The notes under the pieces are model-generated. The model was not told the origin of the DNA. It worked only from the letters and a program-made list of their open reading frames with translations, and ran no database searches. From Amblyornis subalaris (Eukaryota > Chordata > Aves > Passeriformes > Ptilonorhynchidae), in assembly GCA_018881555.1 (NCBI GenBank), contig JACAXG010000052.1, positions 1,798,001 through 1,862,000 of the forward strand: a stretch of DNA of 64,000 nt, given 5' to 3'. The stretch's first letter is position 1. Each line of letters begins with the position of its first letter. Positions 40,701-55,700 of the stretch are shown here, piece by piece. The position numbers were made by a program, and so were the translations under genes.

Positions 40701-43700
40701 TTTCTAGCCTCCTGTTATCAAACATGTGATTAAAAGTTAAATCCATTAAACAATATATTCTGAGAGTCCATATCAAGTGAATTGAATTTTTGCCCTAGAC
40801 ATGCCTAGTTTTAGTTTCAAATTATGTGCTCCATCCGTAAGTGCTTCCTGCAGTAAAGTTAGATTTTAAAATTAAAATCATTGTTTATTGTCAATAACTC
40901 CTATATTAAGTGGACTAATTAATGATAGTTTAATAGTTGAAAGAAGTTGTGCCAGCCTAGATTTCTATGTCTGCAGTGCTTATACTAAATAACCAATCTT
41001 GACTGAAAGTCAGCCTAAATAGTTCAGTCTGCCACTTATATTTAATGTTCTTCCTCAGATATCTCTACCCCTGTGGAGAAATTTGGTTTGGAAGCATGAT
41101 TCTGGGGAAAGTTAGGATCCTACTGAATGTCCTCTACAATTATTTCCTTAATTTAGTTTTTTGTAATAGGAAGAAAAATGTTGATGTGATATAAACATAC
41201 TTTGTGCCCGTGACAGGTTATAGTTTTCCTTAGAAGTGTTTGTAGCTAGCTGGTTTTTTAGGAGTTCTTTCTGTGCTTGGGGTTTGGTTTGGTTTGCAAA
41301 TTCATTTAAGGAAGCAGGAAAGTGCTTGTCACAACCTTTTATCTTCCAATACAGTGTCCGTTTATTTTATTTTCAGAAATACTACAGTTTGGGACAGTCA
41401 CCTCCTCAAATACAATGCTTGAAGAAATAAAAAGTGTCTCTGTTATTCTTTTCACATCATAAATAAGTGAACTAACAACAGCCCTCTGTGTTACGTCAAA
41501 GAATTTGTTACAGAAGCGATATAAAAAACAAAAGAGAAATTGTTACTCAGTTTTGTGTTATTTGCTAGAACTCTGCAAAGGGCTGATTGTTCTGTCCTGC
41601 TTAATCCTGCTTATTTTCAAACATGGTTATACAAGAAATTGTTTTCTTTTTCTCAGGGACAGACAAAATTAAGGTACTCTTGCCATTAATTTTAATTCCT
41701 TGTCAGTCTTATGTGCAACTAAAAGTTCAAAAAAGATAGAAGAGATGCCAAAACTTACCTGGAGTACAAGAACAGCTGTAGTGACTTGGAGCCTTAGCAA
41801 GAATTTTTTTTCCATTAAGATCACAAGTTTATGTATGTTTCTTCCTTGAATATTTCACCAAACAGGTTGTAATTACTGCAGCCTGCTTATGCTTGCTTCT
41901 GAGAAGTTTTTAAGATCATCAGTAACAGATTTGCTTGTGACTGCAAACTCGCAAAGCCACAAGATTATTACTGGTTGCTTCATTTATTTCTCTCTGAACT
42001 TCATGAAAAGCATAGAAGACTCAAATTTCTGTTTGAGTTCTGAGTATAGGGGAGGTGTGGAACCCTAGAGAGTCATGGAAGATCTTGTTTCTCAACCTTC
42101 AGCAATATGTGCTGGGTCATAAATCTCCTTAGATGTGGCAAGTCAGGGAAACAGGATCTTGATATGCTGTCCAGCATCAGTTATCAAAAAAGGAGGGAAG
42201 TTCGAGACTTTGCAGTCACCAGTGTTAGACCTTTATGCCATGTTTCCTCACGTCTGAGTTGATACTGCAAATGAAGAATGGATTTCTGGGCTGAAAAATC
42301 TTTGGACCCTTGTGACATCTGATATGTTCTTCCTCTTCCACTGCAGCCCTGGCAGCTTCTTGAGCTGCTGCTTCCTGGTCCGGGCAGAAGGTGCAGTGCT
42401 GAGCTGCTGTTGAATAGAGTGTCCTGTCAGGCTGCTTCCCTGCCAATCCATGCTGCAGAACTGCAATCCAGGCATCTGTTATCAGTTCCTACCATTCATG
42501 TCAGGAGTTCCTTGATACATCCTTTCAGAATTGTGTACAATCAGTTTCTTTTTGGTTTTGTTCTTTCCCATCTAGGTGCTGGTTAAATGGCATTTAGAAC
42601 CACTGGCTTTGGTCTCAATGCTTCTCTCTGCGTTTTCTAAAGGGGGTGTAAAAGACCAGCACACGTATGGAGCACATAACCCTTCTTGGTAGTGTTTTAG
42701 TAAAATGAAGGGAGAGAATAATCTCAACCAGGCATCGAGGTCTCTGGGTGTTGTGCTGAAATGAACTTAATCATCAGTTAAACCAATGACAACAGGTCTA
42801 ACTGTTTTTTTCAGATGCTGCGTGTTGCTGAAGTATCATTCCTGAAAATTTGAGCTAAGTTAAACAGTCTCATGCCCTAGGCTTTTCAGATTTTATAGGC
42901 AAGGATACGTATAAAACATACATTTGTTCAGGTTAATCCAAAACCATCCCTGGGGGACTGGTGTGCTAAAGGTTGGATGAACAGTACAAATTGTGCCAAG
43001 CATTTTTTTAGGAATAAATTTGGCTTATCACATCTTCGAAAATTATAACAGCATAGAGTTCTTCTTTTTATCTACCCTTCCAGTACAGGAATGCTTCTTC
43101 CAGTTAGTAAACTTAAGTGGCTCAAATGTTGGTGCTCCAAACCCTACCTTTGGTATAGAATATTGCTAATATTTCTCTGATGATGGTATTTCAGCTTTTG
43201 CTTTCATTCACTCACTCATTGCCCTNCTTTAACCATATCTAATACTTTCTCTCTTTTTAATATTCAAACATTTTTTTACTTCAGTGCATTGTTTTACTAA
43301 TGGAAAAACAATAAAAAAAAGTCCTAGTCCTGCTGTCCTTAGGACATTTAGCATTTTCAGGATTTGAAAAAGGATACATTGATTGCAGTGCTTGAGAATA
43401 TTCAGCTAACAGCTGTATTGTAGCTTCCATGTCAGTAACAGTGAGTGAAAGAAGAATACATTCTTTTTGAAGAGGCATCCATTGCTTAGGCAACACAAGA
43501 AAGGCAGGTCGGTGCTTTCCTTCCTCATCATGCAGAAAAGCAGTGGCATTTCAGAAGAAACTTGAACTTAGCTCCATTTTCCAGTGACATTTTACCAGCT
43601 TGATGTAGAGCTTGTTTAAAGAAGGCTAGCATGAACCAGTTAGTGGTATATCTTTCCTCCTAGGTTTCCTCAGAGGAAGTAGGCACAGCTGTTAAAAGAC

Positions 43701-46700
43701 CGTATCCTACCACAGAAGTTGAATTGCCTTGTATGTCTCCATATTGTGTACCTTTTCAAGCTGGAGGTATTTTCATGTTGAAGGAAAGAGTATAACTAAA
43801 GATACACTGTGACATACGAATGAGCCATGAGACAGGCCTTGCCAGCCTTGTATTTCAAGTCTTTGTAGTCTTTGAGGATGATTCAAAAAGAGGGAGTCCT
43901 GATCAAAATGTTGGTCCCTGAAGCTGACCAGTTATCCTGGATAGACATGGATAGTCATTCTCTTTGACCCACAGTCCCCTTGAAATGATTGAATAGTAGT
44001 ACATTGTTCAACAGTAGATTACAACATTATAAAATGTAAATATTCTCAGACATAGAGTGAAAGAATGAAGCATAAATGTGAATTCATTAAAGTGGATTTA
44101 GTAAAGATTTTCCTTTAATTATTCATAGAGTGGTATGCTAGTGTATCAAATTGACATTTTTAGGTTTGCCTCTACTGCTATTGTGTGCTCTTAAAGTTTG
44201 TTTCTGTGTTTTACCTTTAAGAATTGACAGAGTGACATTTTGTTACTTACAAGCTATGTAGTTATTATTGGATCTCTCCAAATCATTTGTAGGTATCAAA
44301 AGTAGGTAATACTGGTCTTAAATCTGTGTTAATGCTGTACTGAGAAATTAAAGATTAGTTTCTTCTTTTGAAGAATGAAATTCTTACTTTAAATGTATAA
44401 ACACTCTCATTGTAGAATCTCTAGAACTATAGCTCATTGCATAAAATAGCAGGGTTAGTATGCTTATGCGTACAAGTTAGTAAACGTAGTACCAGACAGA
44501 AAGATGTCTTAAGTAGTGTAGGACTTGAAATTATTTATTTTCAATACAATTATCTTATTCCATTTGTAAAAAAGGGTCTATGTGAAACAGAATATCTTCT
44601 AAGACGCACACTATTTTTAGAGTTATTACTTTAGTAAGAATTTTACTTACTTTTTTTCCAAAGGAAGGAACAGGAATTAGAATTAAAACCAGAAAAAATG
44701 GAAAAATAAAAGGATAGACGGAAACTAAAAGTCCCTATTATTTCTCTCCAAGTTTCATTTTTGTAGAGCTGTACTTCTAACAGATTTGGTGTCAGTAGAC
44801 TCTACTGAAATTGTCTTGAATGAGAACAGAATTTTTCTTAAGTCAAATTTATTTTTAAGAGCTGATACAGATTTTTTTTTTCATGTATGTACTGTTTGAT
44901 AGGCACTCATCTACTGCTACTTATGTCTCTTGTATTGAGGGAACTCCACATAAGTGAAGTTTTTCAAAACATTACATTATTGAGGTACAATCACTTTCAA
45001 AAACAGAGTTTTGATGGGTTTAATATATTTTTCTTCATTCTTTCCAGTAATTAGAGACTCCAACACAAATTTTTGGATGTTTTCTAATTTTTATTAAAGA
45101 ATGTGTAAATCAATGATCTGGAAGACAATATTGAAAACAANTCATCTCTGAATCTACAGATTAAATGTTAACATTTCAAACCTGGGTTCAGTTCAAAACT
45201 AGACACTGCTGGGTTTTATAATAAACCATAAATCTCATTGGCTAGCCTCCATATATTACATTTTTAGATCCTAGAAACTAATATTGAAATCACAGCATTT
45301 TTATATCAAGGAAACTGATCTACATTCTCTACATTCTATTACAAACTATTGCGTGTCATTTAAAACTAATGTAGAAGTCTAAACAGTGAATTCAGAATAC
45401 TTAACAAAAGAGATGCATATCATTTGAAATGCTTGTTTTTATCTTTGCTGCTTTTCCATTGAATCTGTGCTGCTTCTGTGCAACTGTTTTCCACTAGAAA
45501 CTCCATCCTGCTGCCTTGCTTCTCGTGAGCGTATTTACAAAACTAGTGATGTAGCTGGGCCTGCCTCTGCTATTTCATCTCTCTCTCACAAACTGAAGGG
45601 TGGGTATGCATGCCAACACAGCGAGGTTATTCAGATTTTTTAATGCAAAACATTTTGGGTTTGGTTTTTTTCCTCATTCCATTCATTTTCATTTCATTCA
45701 CGTAATAAAATAATGTTTTGAAAGCGAACATTCAAGTTTGGTGTTTGTTGGGAGCTCATCTGATAGAATCGTTCAGTGTTGCCTTCCTGAGTTGCAGCAA
45801 CTCCATGGTTCCTGACCTAGCTGTCTCTGCTGTGTAAACAGGAAAGTGACTGTTAATCTAATTACACATGTTTTCAAACAATAGGCAAATGAAGTGTGTA
45901 AGAAGAAATAGTAAACAAAATCTGGGATTTGTATTTTTTTGCTTACAGACAAAGCAACCTGTTATATTATGTGGGTTTTCATCTGGGAGATTTTTCATTT
46001 TGTGCTGATACTCTAGAATGCCAGTTCGGATGATTTACCCATATATGTGCAACTCTAAACCGTTGTTTTTTAAAAAAGCAAGATACTTGTTTGTTGTTGG
46101 AAGATACTGTTAGGCTTTACCTTTCTTAAGCAGTTTTGTTCTAGAGTGTTTTCCTGATTGCTATTTGCTTTAAATTTGATACATTGCTGAATGACTTGAA
46201 GTGTTCTATGTTCTCTAAAAAGATTGTCATCTTTCCACCTTTTTTTTCCTCTTTTATGAGGCATTCTGTAAAAGTTTCTATCTAAAGTATTTTCTCATCT
46301 GACAGACCTTAAATTAATATTTTTATTTGTTTCTGGGAAAAATGTGTATAAAAGTAATTACAATTTGCATTTCAGAATTTATCTATCACAAAATAATCAT
46401 CTCAAAATAGCCCATCAGTAAAACTGGTGTATAACCAAGCTGGCATGATTGAAATGCTTAGACTGATATTTAAGAAACTTTTTTGGTTTTTCTTTTAGCA
46501 AGAACAGTCATTTTATAAACCACGAGGTAGCATGCTATTTCTTGCCTTCCTATTCCACCTCCCCCCTCTAAGTGAAAAATAATTATAGAACTCATAAGAA
46601 AAAATAAAGACAGATTAGACTCTCAAAATTGATTAAGATTATAAATATTTGATATATTCTCATTATATTCTAGTGTTTACATTTGATATATTATTCCTGA

Positions 46701-49700
46701 ATGTAGGCACAATATTTCTTGTCTGCCTGAGTGGTATGAAATCACGCCATGTCCTGGGAAGGCAGGAGAGTATCCTTACCTTCAAGCTGGTTAAATATTC
46801 CAGTATAATTCATGACCTTCACTTTTTCCTGTTGTTGTTCATTTTATTATAAGGTACTTAAATATGGAAGTAGCAAAATAATAATTATTTTCTAACCTGA
46901 GGAAACATCTGGGTTGCTAAATTTTGCTCAATTTTTTTTTTATATTGTGAGAGATAATACTAGGAAAAAATTGCATCTATGTATTTTCTAGCATAGAGAT
47001 AAGGGTTTGTGATTGAGAACTGCATTAAGTTGCTTCAGATCCCATCATGTGTAAGAAAGTAAACACTGATTTCACAGCTTCTAATACTGAAGGTACTAGA
47101 TAAAAGGTGACTGCCTATCCTGTTCCCATTAGAAATCAAGGCCTAAATTTGCAAATATTCTCTAATTAATTGAAACTTTATTTTTTAGCAAATAGATACT
47201 TTGCCGAAAATGTACCTAGACAAGTGCAAATAACCTTTCAATATCCAGAAATCCTGTGTCCTAATTCTGTGGGCCTTCCTAGGGAAACACTTCATGTTTA
47301 ACTAATGAAAACCCATTCAAATCAGAAAGATTTGACTGCATTCAAGACTTTGCAGTTACAAGGATTTGTGGAGAGACAGCTGTATTAACTGCTGCATTAC
47401 TTGCCAGTAATTTCCACATTGCTTGGATTAATTTTCAAAATACAATTCTATAAGAGAGACTTGGTTCACAGAGGTATTAGAAGCAGATTGCTTTAATGAG
47501 CTACTTTTTGCATATACTTGTTTTGTATTAAGCTTATATTACCCTTAAGTAATATACTTACAAGTATAAGTAATAACTTCTATTAAGCTACCTATAGTTC
47601 TTACAGCTCTGTAGAGTAATATGTGTACAAAGTAAAGTCCATGTGCATAGGAACAATAAATTACTGCATCAAAATAAGAGGGACACTATTGACCAGAGCT
47701 GACTCTTCAACTTAGTGGTTGAAAAAAGTGTATGTTTGGGGTTTTTTTCTAAGTAGGTTGTGTTTTGGTGGAAGAACCCATGTTCTTCCCATAGTTTGTG
47801 GTATTAAAAAAGTGNATACCTCAGATTATCAATTTGAGTACTTTTGAGCATATTTGCAAGCCTCTTGCCCAATTTGCTTTATTAACAGTGTTTACTTCCT
47901 ACAATTTCTGACTTTTAAGCATTAAAGAAAATAAATCTGGTAATACATTTGATCTCTATGCAAGTGTTTTGTTGCAGTCAGGCTGACACACATTGAGACA
48001 ATAGATAAATAATCCCTAGTTTCTATTGCTACTGTGATAAACTAAGTTTACTCTTGGAATTTTATGTAGGGATGTACATTGTACTTCCTTTACTAGTATT
48101 TTGTGGAAACAGTGAACTGTGCCTTTTGATACCTTCATAGTAGTGTTTTCTTTGTAAATACTTCCTAACACTTATTTCTGTGTGTCTTTGGGATAGGGAA
48201 AAGAAATGTATTGCAAGTATTCTAGGGGGAAAAAGATCCCTTCATGTTTCCTTTCATTTTGACGTGAACAGAAGCATGCATTTGATGTTTATCTTGTGTT
48301 CGGGTCTTTAGTCCTTGTTTTGTACTATTAAAAGTATCACTGTCAACATATAACAATTCAATTATAAAATATTATACAGGTGACCGAATGAATTTCACAG
48401 GAGCTGCTAGACCGATTTCTCCAGTAGGAAAGTCAGACATGTCATCAAAACACAGAGCTGACTGCAGGTCACCCAAGCTTGATGTGCGAATGAATAGAGT
48501 TGCTGCTGAGCAGAAGAAACCTAGAAATACTGACGGCATGTCTGCCAGTGAGTGTCTGATACTGAAATCAGATGCCGCAAAGTTGCGGTCAGACTCGCAC
48601 AGCAGGTCTTTGTCACCAAATCATAACACTTTGCAAACACTAAAAACTGATGGAAGAACAACTCCTGGTCTGAGAGCTGAATCTCCAGGGCCAGGAACCC
48701 GGTCGTCTTCTCCAAAGACAAAGATGCTTACAGCTGTTCGGTCTGGTGCTAGTTCTCCACGATCCTCATCGCCCCATGACAAAACGCTACCTCAGAAAGC
48801 TTCATCCCCTGTAAAAACAAAGCTTGATCCTCCTCGAGAACGCTCCAAATCAGATTCTTACACATTAGATCCAGACACCCTTCGCAAAAAGAAAGTGCCA
48901 CTAACAGAACCCCTAAGGGGAAGGTCCACTTCACCCAAACCAAAAATTATTGCAAAAGATGGAAAACCTGTTACAGAAACGACGGAAAATAGAGCTCCTT
49001 CACCTCATGTTGTACAAGAAAATCTTCACAGTGAGGTAGTTGAAGTCTGTACTTCGAGTACTTTAAAGACTGATAGCATTACAGATACCACCTGTGAAGA
49101 CAACACCGAATTCAGAAGTCTGGATGATGGTTCTAATAAAGTTCATTTCAGCATAGGAAAAGCACCGCTGAAGGATGAGCAAGACATGAGAGCATCTCCA
49201 AAAGTGAGCCGTAAATGTGCTGGCAGGCACACAAGACCCAAAAAGGAAAAATCCAACTTTCTTTTCAAAGGAGATGGCTCCAAGCCCATAGAGCCTGCCA
49301 AGCAAGCAATGTCACCTTCTGTTGCAGAATGTGCTCGAGCCGTATTTGCTGCATTTCTTTGGCATGAAGGAATAGTTCATGATGCCATGGCATGCTCATC
49401 TTTTTTGAAGTTTAATCCAGAACTGTCTAAAGAGCATGCGCCCATACGAAGCAGTCTTACTCAACAACCTGCAGAAGAAAAAGAAACCAAGTTGAAAAAT
49501 AGACATTCATTGGAAATATCATCTGCTCTTAACATGTTCAACATCTCACCTCATGGACCGGATATATCTAAAATGGGTAGCATCAATAAAAATAAAGTCC
49601 TTTCAATGTTAAAAGAACCACCTCTGCATGAAAAGTGCGAGGATGGAAAAAGTGAAACTACCTCCTTTGAAGCATCCAGTCATCACGCAATGAAATCCAA

Positions 49701-52700
49701 GTCTCCTCTGCCATTAACACTGCAGCACTTAGTAGCTTTCTGGGAAGACATTTCTTTAGCAACTATTAAAGCAGCTTCCCAAAACATGATTTTTCCAAGT
49801 CCTGGTTCTTGTGCAGTGCTAAAGAAGAAGGAAAGTGACAAAGATAACAAGAAAGCTAAAAAGGAGAAAAAGAAAAAAGAGAAGGTTGAGACTAGGCCAA
49901 GGGGAAATCTTTTTGGTGAGATGGCTCAGCTTGCAGTGGGAGGACCTGAAAAAGACACCATCTGTGAGCTGTGTGGAGAATCCCATCCATATCCAGTGAC
50001 TTACCACATGAGACAAGCTCATCCAGGTAAGACTCCATATTTTTAATTGCCATGTCTGTCCGTAAAGTATATTTCACACACACATTCTGGTATTAGTTAA
50101 TGTTACGAAAATGTGTCAGGCTGTCCTATTATAAACATGAAATAAAAATTTATACTTGCATACAGATTATTTGCACATCTTTATATGTAGTTTTAAGTAG
50201 TTATAGATCTAAACTTTCAAATAGATGAAAATTGTTTAAAACAAGGTCGAAATAGTGCTCTGGTTTTACAGTAGCTCTTCAGGAACATGCCATTTTTTAC
50301 ACTTTAAAATTCAAAACTGGCTGGTATTTACTTTTTTTTAGCTCTGTATGCAAAGTTAAAGCAAAATTATTATTCAGCAATTATCACTGCCCTTTCACAG
50401 AATCTTTCTGAGAAACTAATCAGCAGAGGAATATACTTCATTCCTTCTTAAGCTTTGTTAGGTAGGAGGGAAGGTTTCTATGTTTGTTAAATTACAAGTG
50501 CTGTTGGCTAACTCATAGTACTGACCTTACCATCCCTCAGCTGGCTGAATAGGGAGTTGTTCGTGTTTCAGACAAGTTCGTAATAAAAGCTTTAAAACTA
50601 CAGTACATTTGGATTCTTAGGATACTGCTGGGACAGATGGACAAGAACCTTGTTTTGTAACCAATTCAGACATACAGAAAAATAGAAAATTAGGCCAGGA
50701 AAAGACAAGCATCTTCTTTTCCCCCCTCTTTTAGATCAATAAATAATAGAGTAATAATCTTTCTTTTAAAATAACTTGTTCTCACTTTTTCCCCATGTAG
50801 GTTGTGGCCGCTACGCAGGTGGCCAAGGTTACAATAGCATTGGGCACTTCTGTGGAGGATGGGCTGGGAATTGTGGTGATGGTGGCATTGGAGGGAGCAC
50901 TTGGTATTTGGTTTGCGATCGATGCAGAGAAAAATATCTCCGTGAAAAGCAAGCAGCGGCAAGAGAGAAGGTATTTTCAGCTCATATGGTTAGCTATCTG
51001 CTTAATAGTGCTGCGTTCACAATTTGAAAAGAAGGTAGGGCCAGTTTAAGAAATTTGGAATTCATAATTTTGGAAGGTTTTGGAATATCCTCTTAACCTC
51101 ATTGATAGGTTTAAGATAATAAAATAAATGCTGACTTCTGACTGGATTCCTTCCCTTCCAATGATAGTGTTTTCAGATTTGTAAAGTAATTTTATTTTTC
51201 ATCCCAATTTAACTGCAGCATTGAATGTAATACCTTTTTTTTAAAGTATTTGTCAATTTATTTAACTTTGAGTGGTTTTGTTTACTCAAATGAGTGGGGT
51301 TTTAACTTTGTGTTTGTAGTTTGTTTAATGATCCTAATAGTCCAGATCATTGGATACAAGATGCCACTAGAGCAGTTTTTAATGGGAAGAGTACAAAAGG
51401 TGTTTTTCTGATATTGGTCTTCCAGGACTAATTTCAAATTCTTGCATTAAGTATACAAATATATTGATGATGTAAGGTAAGCAGAACAATGCTAATTTAA
51501 CTTTACTTTTTAAACTACGCTTTTTGAAACTTTTTGCATGTGGAATTAATCCTGTGGCAAATATCAAAGCTATCAGCTGTTTATCAAATGTTTNCAAAAG
51601 TAGAAAGATAATAGAAATGTGTTTTGTCGTAGAAAGTGTTTTACAACGGGAAGAATTAAGCAGCTTCAGTATAAACTATGCTGTCAGATTTTTCTGTGAT
51701 GAATTATAATTTAATTATACCTTATTTAAATTTATCTAGATTAAGCAATCTAGGAGAAAACCAATGCAAGTTAAGACACCTCGTGCCTTGCCAACTATGG
51801 AAGCTCATCAAGTAATTAAAGCCAATGCACTGTATTTACTGTCACTGAGTAGTGCTGCTGAGCCCAGTATCCTCTGCTATCACCCTGCAAAAGCATTCCA
51901 GTCTCAGCTTCCCAGTCTGAAAGAAGGAATTTCTGAAGACTTTCCCATTAAGATGCCATGTCTCTATCTACAGACTTTAGCAAGGTAGTTAAAGGAAGTG
52001 TATGAATATTGATTTTAATACTCATCTGTGTATAGTGTTGGATAAAAATGTGTGTGTAAGCTAAACTAACACTTACATAGAAAAATATATTTTTCTAATT
52101 TTTTATTACATTTGTTCTCCTATCTCTTTTGATCCATGGTCTTGTTCAATTTTTTAGATTGTATTTTCTCCTAGTGTCAAATATGCCTTAAGTAGCTTTT
52201 GGATGCTAAGTGTTTTACGACAACAGTTTTAATTTCTGGCCAAAGAATTTAGAATTTCCTGAAGAGTCTAACTTAGTGTGTTAGTAGCAGACCTATGTGG
52301 TACTTTTTCTCTTCACAGTTAAAAATAATAGGAAGGAGACCAGGAAACTTGTGTTTTCTTGGTATTTCTAAGTAGATTTCACTGTAGTGTCTCATGTTTA
52401 CGTTGAGTAGACGTTGGGGCCTAAAATACATTCTGGAAATACCTAATGAAAATACGAAAAGATAGCAAAGAGTGATCCCCACTCCCTGTTGGTTGAAAAT
52501 GCTGCTGTATTTTCCATGACCATTTTAAGTCACAACCAGCTTAAAAGCATTTGTAGGTGAAGAGTAAACAAATTGTGTTGGCTGACTAAATGTATTGGCA
52601 AAGGACTTGTGTATGTGTGTGTTTCAGCAACTTGTAATCTTAATCCTGATTTTAAAATCTTATTTGATGTAGGCATCACCATGAAAATTTTGTCGGGTAC

Positions 52701-55700
52701 CAGGATGACAACCTCTTCCAGGATGAGATGAGATACTTGCGCTCAACTTCAGTACCTGCACCATACATCTCTGTGACTCCTGACGCAAGCCCTAATGTCT
52801 TTGAAGAGCCAGAGAGTAACATGAAATCTATGCCCCCAAGGTACTTCCTTGTAATTCTAGGTACTCCATACAAATGTTAAAGCAGCAGCATAACACCAAT
52901 TTAGAAAAAAAAAAAAAAGAAAACATTGCTGCAGTTAAGAAGCTAAAGCATCAGATCAGCCCAGATCAGTCTCTGAAATGGCAGCAAAAAAGCCAAAAGC
53001 ATATAAAACAGTAGTTAGAAAATCTTAGTAATCATAGCCCATTAGGTATATTTTCAACCATTAGCAATGGAATATGTTTGAATATGAAAACATGCAAGGA
53101 ATATGCAAACCGGAATTGAAACTTTTAACTGTACTGTAAACCAGTTACTTCTTTCTAGAAAGGTCCTGGGTTTACCACCTGAATACAAAAAAAGTTTGTT
53201 CAGATGGTAGGGACTCTTAGTATACAGGGAAATTTATCCATAATCTCTACTTCAGGCCTGCTTATTTTCCCATAGAGACAAAGACAATTTTTCCAGAATC
53301 TCAAGAACTGAAGAAGTGATGTAAAGATCAGTAATCCAAGGACCGTAACTGTTGCAAACTTCTTAAAAACAGCAGGAGTTTTTGACCATATATCTATTCT
53401 TTACCACAACTGATTGAGTGCAGATTAATGGCCATTTCGAAGGGAAGTAGCTATTGTTCTCCTTTCAGGATTTCATTCTGAAGGGAAGTTTGAACAGGAG
53501 GGAATTTCATTACCTTACATTTTTCAAAGCAAATGTTGCTGCTTTGTTCTGGGAGACATAAAAATGTCACTGAAGAAATGACAATGCATCTAGGACTAAG
53601 AGTGCTAGATGGTTTCTGTCAGGTTAAGCCACTTTCTTTACTCGTTAAGTTTACTGTGGTCTAATTCAAGCAGGTATAAAAATTCTTGCTTCACCATGGA
53701 AAAAATGGCTGTTACTATTAGTAGTCCAGATTCTACTTAAATNCTCAGTGTTTCCAGATGATTCCTCATATTATAGTGAGGATGTAATGAAGAGAAAATT
53801 TGCTTTTAATCTGTTTTTTTTTTCAATTTGTTATATTTCATACTGACTGCAAAAACAGTTTATTGGAATACTACAATCTATAATGTAGTCTTTTCAGAAA
53901 TAGAACTTTTCTAACAAAACTCCTTAAGAGTGCATCGTATTGGTATATTCCTTTATTAAAACTGTGGACACCATGGTCTCCTGAGGCCTATAGGGACAGC
54001 ATAAGCTGGGAGTCCTTCTGCAGACTGTAAGAAGTCCACTGAAGGTAAGGAGTACAACNTGTCAGAGGTATAGCCTTAGCAATTGAAATTTGACTTTAAG
54101 CCTAATAATGATAGAAACTATAACTTCACATGAAGTTCTAAATTTCAGTTGGCTTGCATATTAAAAATTCACTTCATAGATGTTTTCACATGCATTCTTA
54201 GGACAAGTTTGGTCTGAAATTTCAATTCAGGCATGATCTGAATGTTTGTATCTCTCAAAAAAAAAAATACATGAATACTTGGAACTTATCATGTCCATCA
54301 TTACATTTGTTTATAAAGCACTTGCATGCTTTTTCACCATGTGTAATTCTAATACGTGTTCCTTCTTTTCCAGCATTTAAACAAGTTATTAGGTACATAA
54401 GACAAAGTGTCATGCAGTAGTAGCATTGTCATTATGAAATGCATGTATCCTTATTTAATATTGATGTATAATTCAGGTATACCCTATGTATTTGTTAATG
54501 GGTGTATTACTTCACTGATTTCTTTGTAGTTTGGAAACCAGTCCAATAACAGATACAGACCTTGCAAAGCGCACAGTCTTTCAAAGATCATATTCAGTTG
54601 TTGCATCAGAATATGACAAACAGCACTCAATTTTGCCAGCACGTGTAAAGGCAATCCCCAGGAGACGAGTTAACAGTGGAGATGCGGGTAAGAGCACAGA
54701 CAGCAGAAGCAGGGAAAAATTATTCAAGGATTTGCAGTTCTTCTTGGGAACTGTAGACAAATGTAAATTTTTTTAAAATTTATAAATTTTTATAAAATTG
54801 TTATGAATTTATGTAGTGACTTTTTAGTTATTAATAAATATTAGGTGTTTGTTAATCATNACAGGATTAGCCTAAGATTGGCTCCGATTACTGTAATTCT
54901 GAAATTTGTGGTGAATCTTCTGAGCTTGATTAAAACTGAAGGTGGTATTTTCTTTCTCAGTTGAAGCATCATTTTTCCATATTGCTTTTTTAATGCAATT
55001 TTCTCATAGAAAAAAAAATCTGTTCTAAAAGTCTATTTGCTTTTCATTCTTACTGTACCTATAAAATTGAAATGCACAAAGAATCTAATGTATGCATATT
55101 TTTATGCTTTTGAATAGAAGTGGGGTCCTCTCTCCTGAGACATCCATCTCCTGAACTTTCTCGGTTAATCTCCGCCCACAGCTCTCTTTCCAAAGGAGAG
55201 AGAAATTTCCAGTGGCCAGTATTGGCATTTGTAATCCAGCATCATGATCTGGAAGGACTTGAAATAGCAATGAAACAAGCCTTACGGAAATCTGCTTGCC
55301 GAGTCTTTGCCATGGAGGTATTAATTTACTAATGGATCTTGTATGATTAGAATAAGATGGTTGTAAATTCTGTCTTGGAAGTGTTTTTAAGATGTTTCCT
55401 CTAATACAGTTGTCATTTTAATAAACTGTTTTAGCTACAGAATAATATGTCTTACTTGAAGACTTTTGCATTATTATTTGCCTTTCCAAAAGCATCAGTG
55501 CACCTCCTTACATAAATGGTTTAAGAAATTGTTTTACTCCAGATTTGCTCAACCGGGTGGTAACGCCTTGTATATAATTTGTTTTAGGCTTTCAACTGGC
55601 TTCTTTGTAATGTCATTCAGACAACTTCTCTTCATGATATTTTATGGCATTTTGTGGCTTCCCTGACTCCTGCACCTGTAGAGCCTGAAGAAGAGGAGGA

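Noticed and set aside
42225..42475. Overlapping minus-strand frames of 73 and 75 codons as a real small gene
   Set aside because: Two frames overlap with similar openness, no start context or splicing evidence. At most they belong to the decayed segment reported for this intron.
44641..44710. Possible extra exon after TTTTTTTCCAAAG
   Set aside because: The downstream frame is Lys-rich, soon stops, and has no matching donor or family peptide.
48388..48390. ATG at the head of the 552-codon frame as a translation start
   Set aside because: The frame is open upstream through an acceptor at 48379 and continues the MYCBP2 frame from E19/E20; it is an internal Met.
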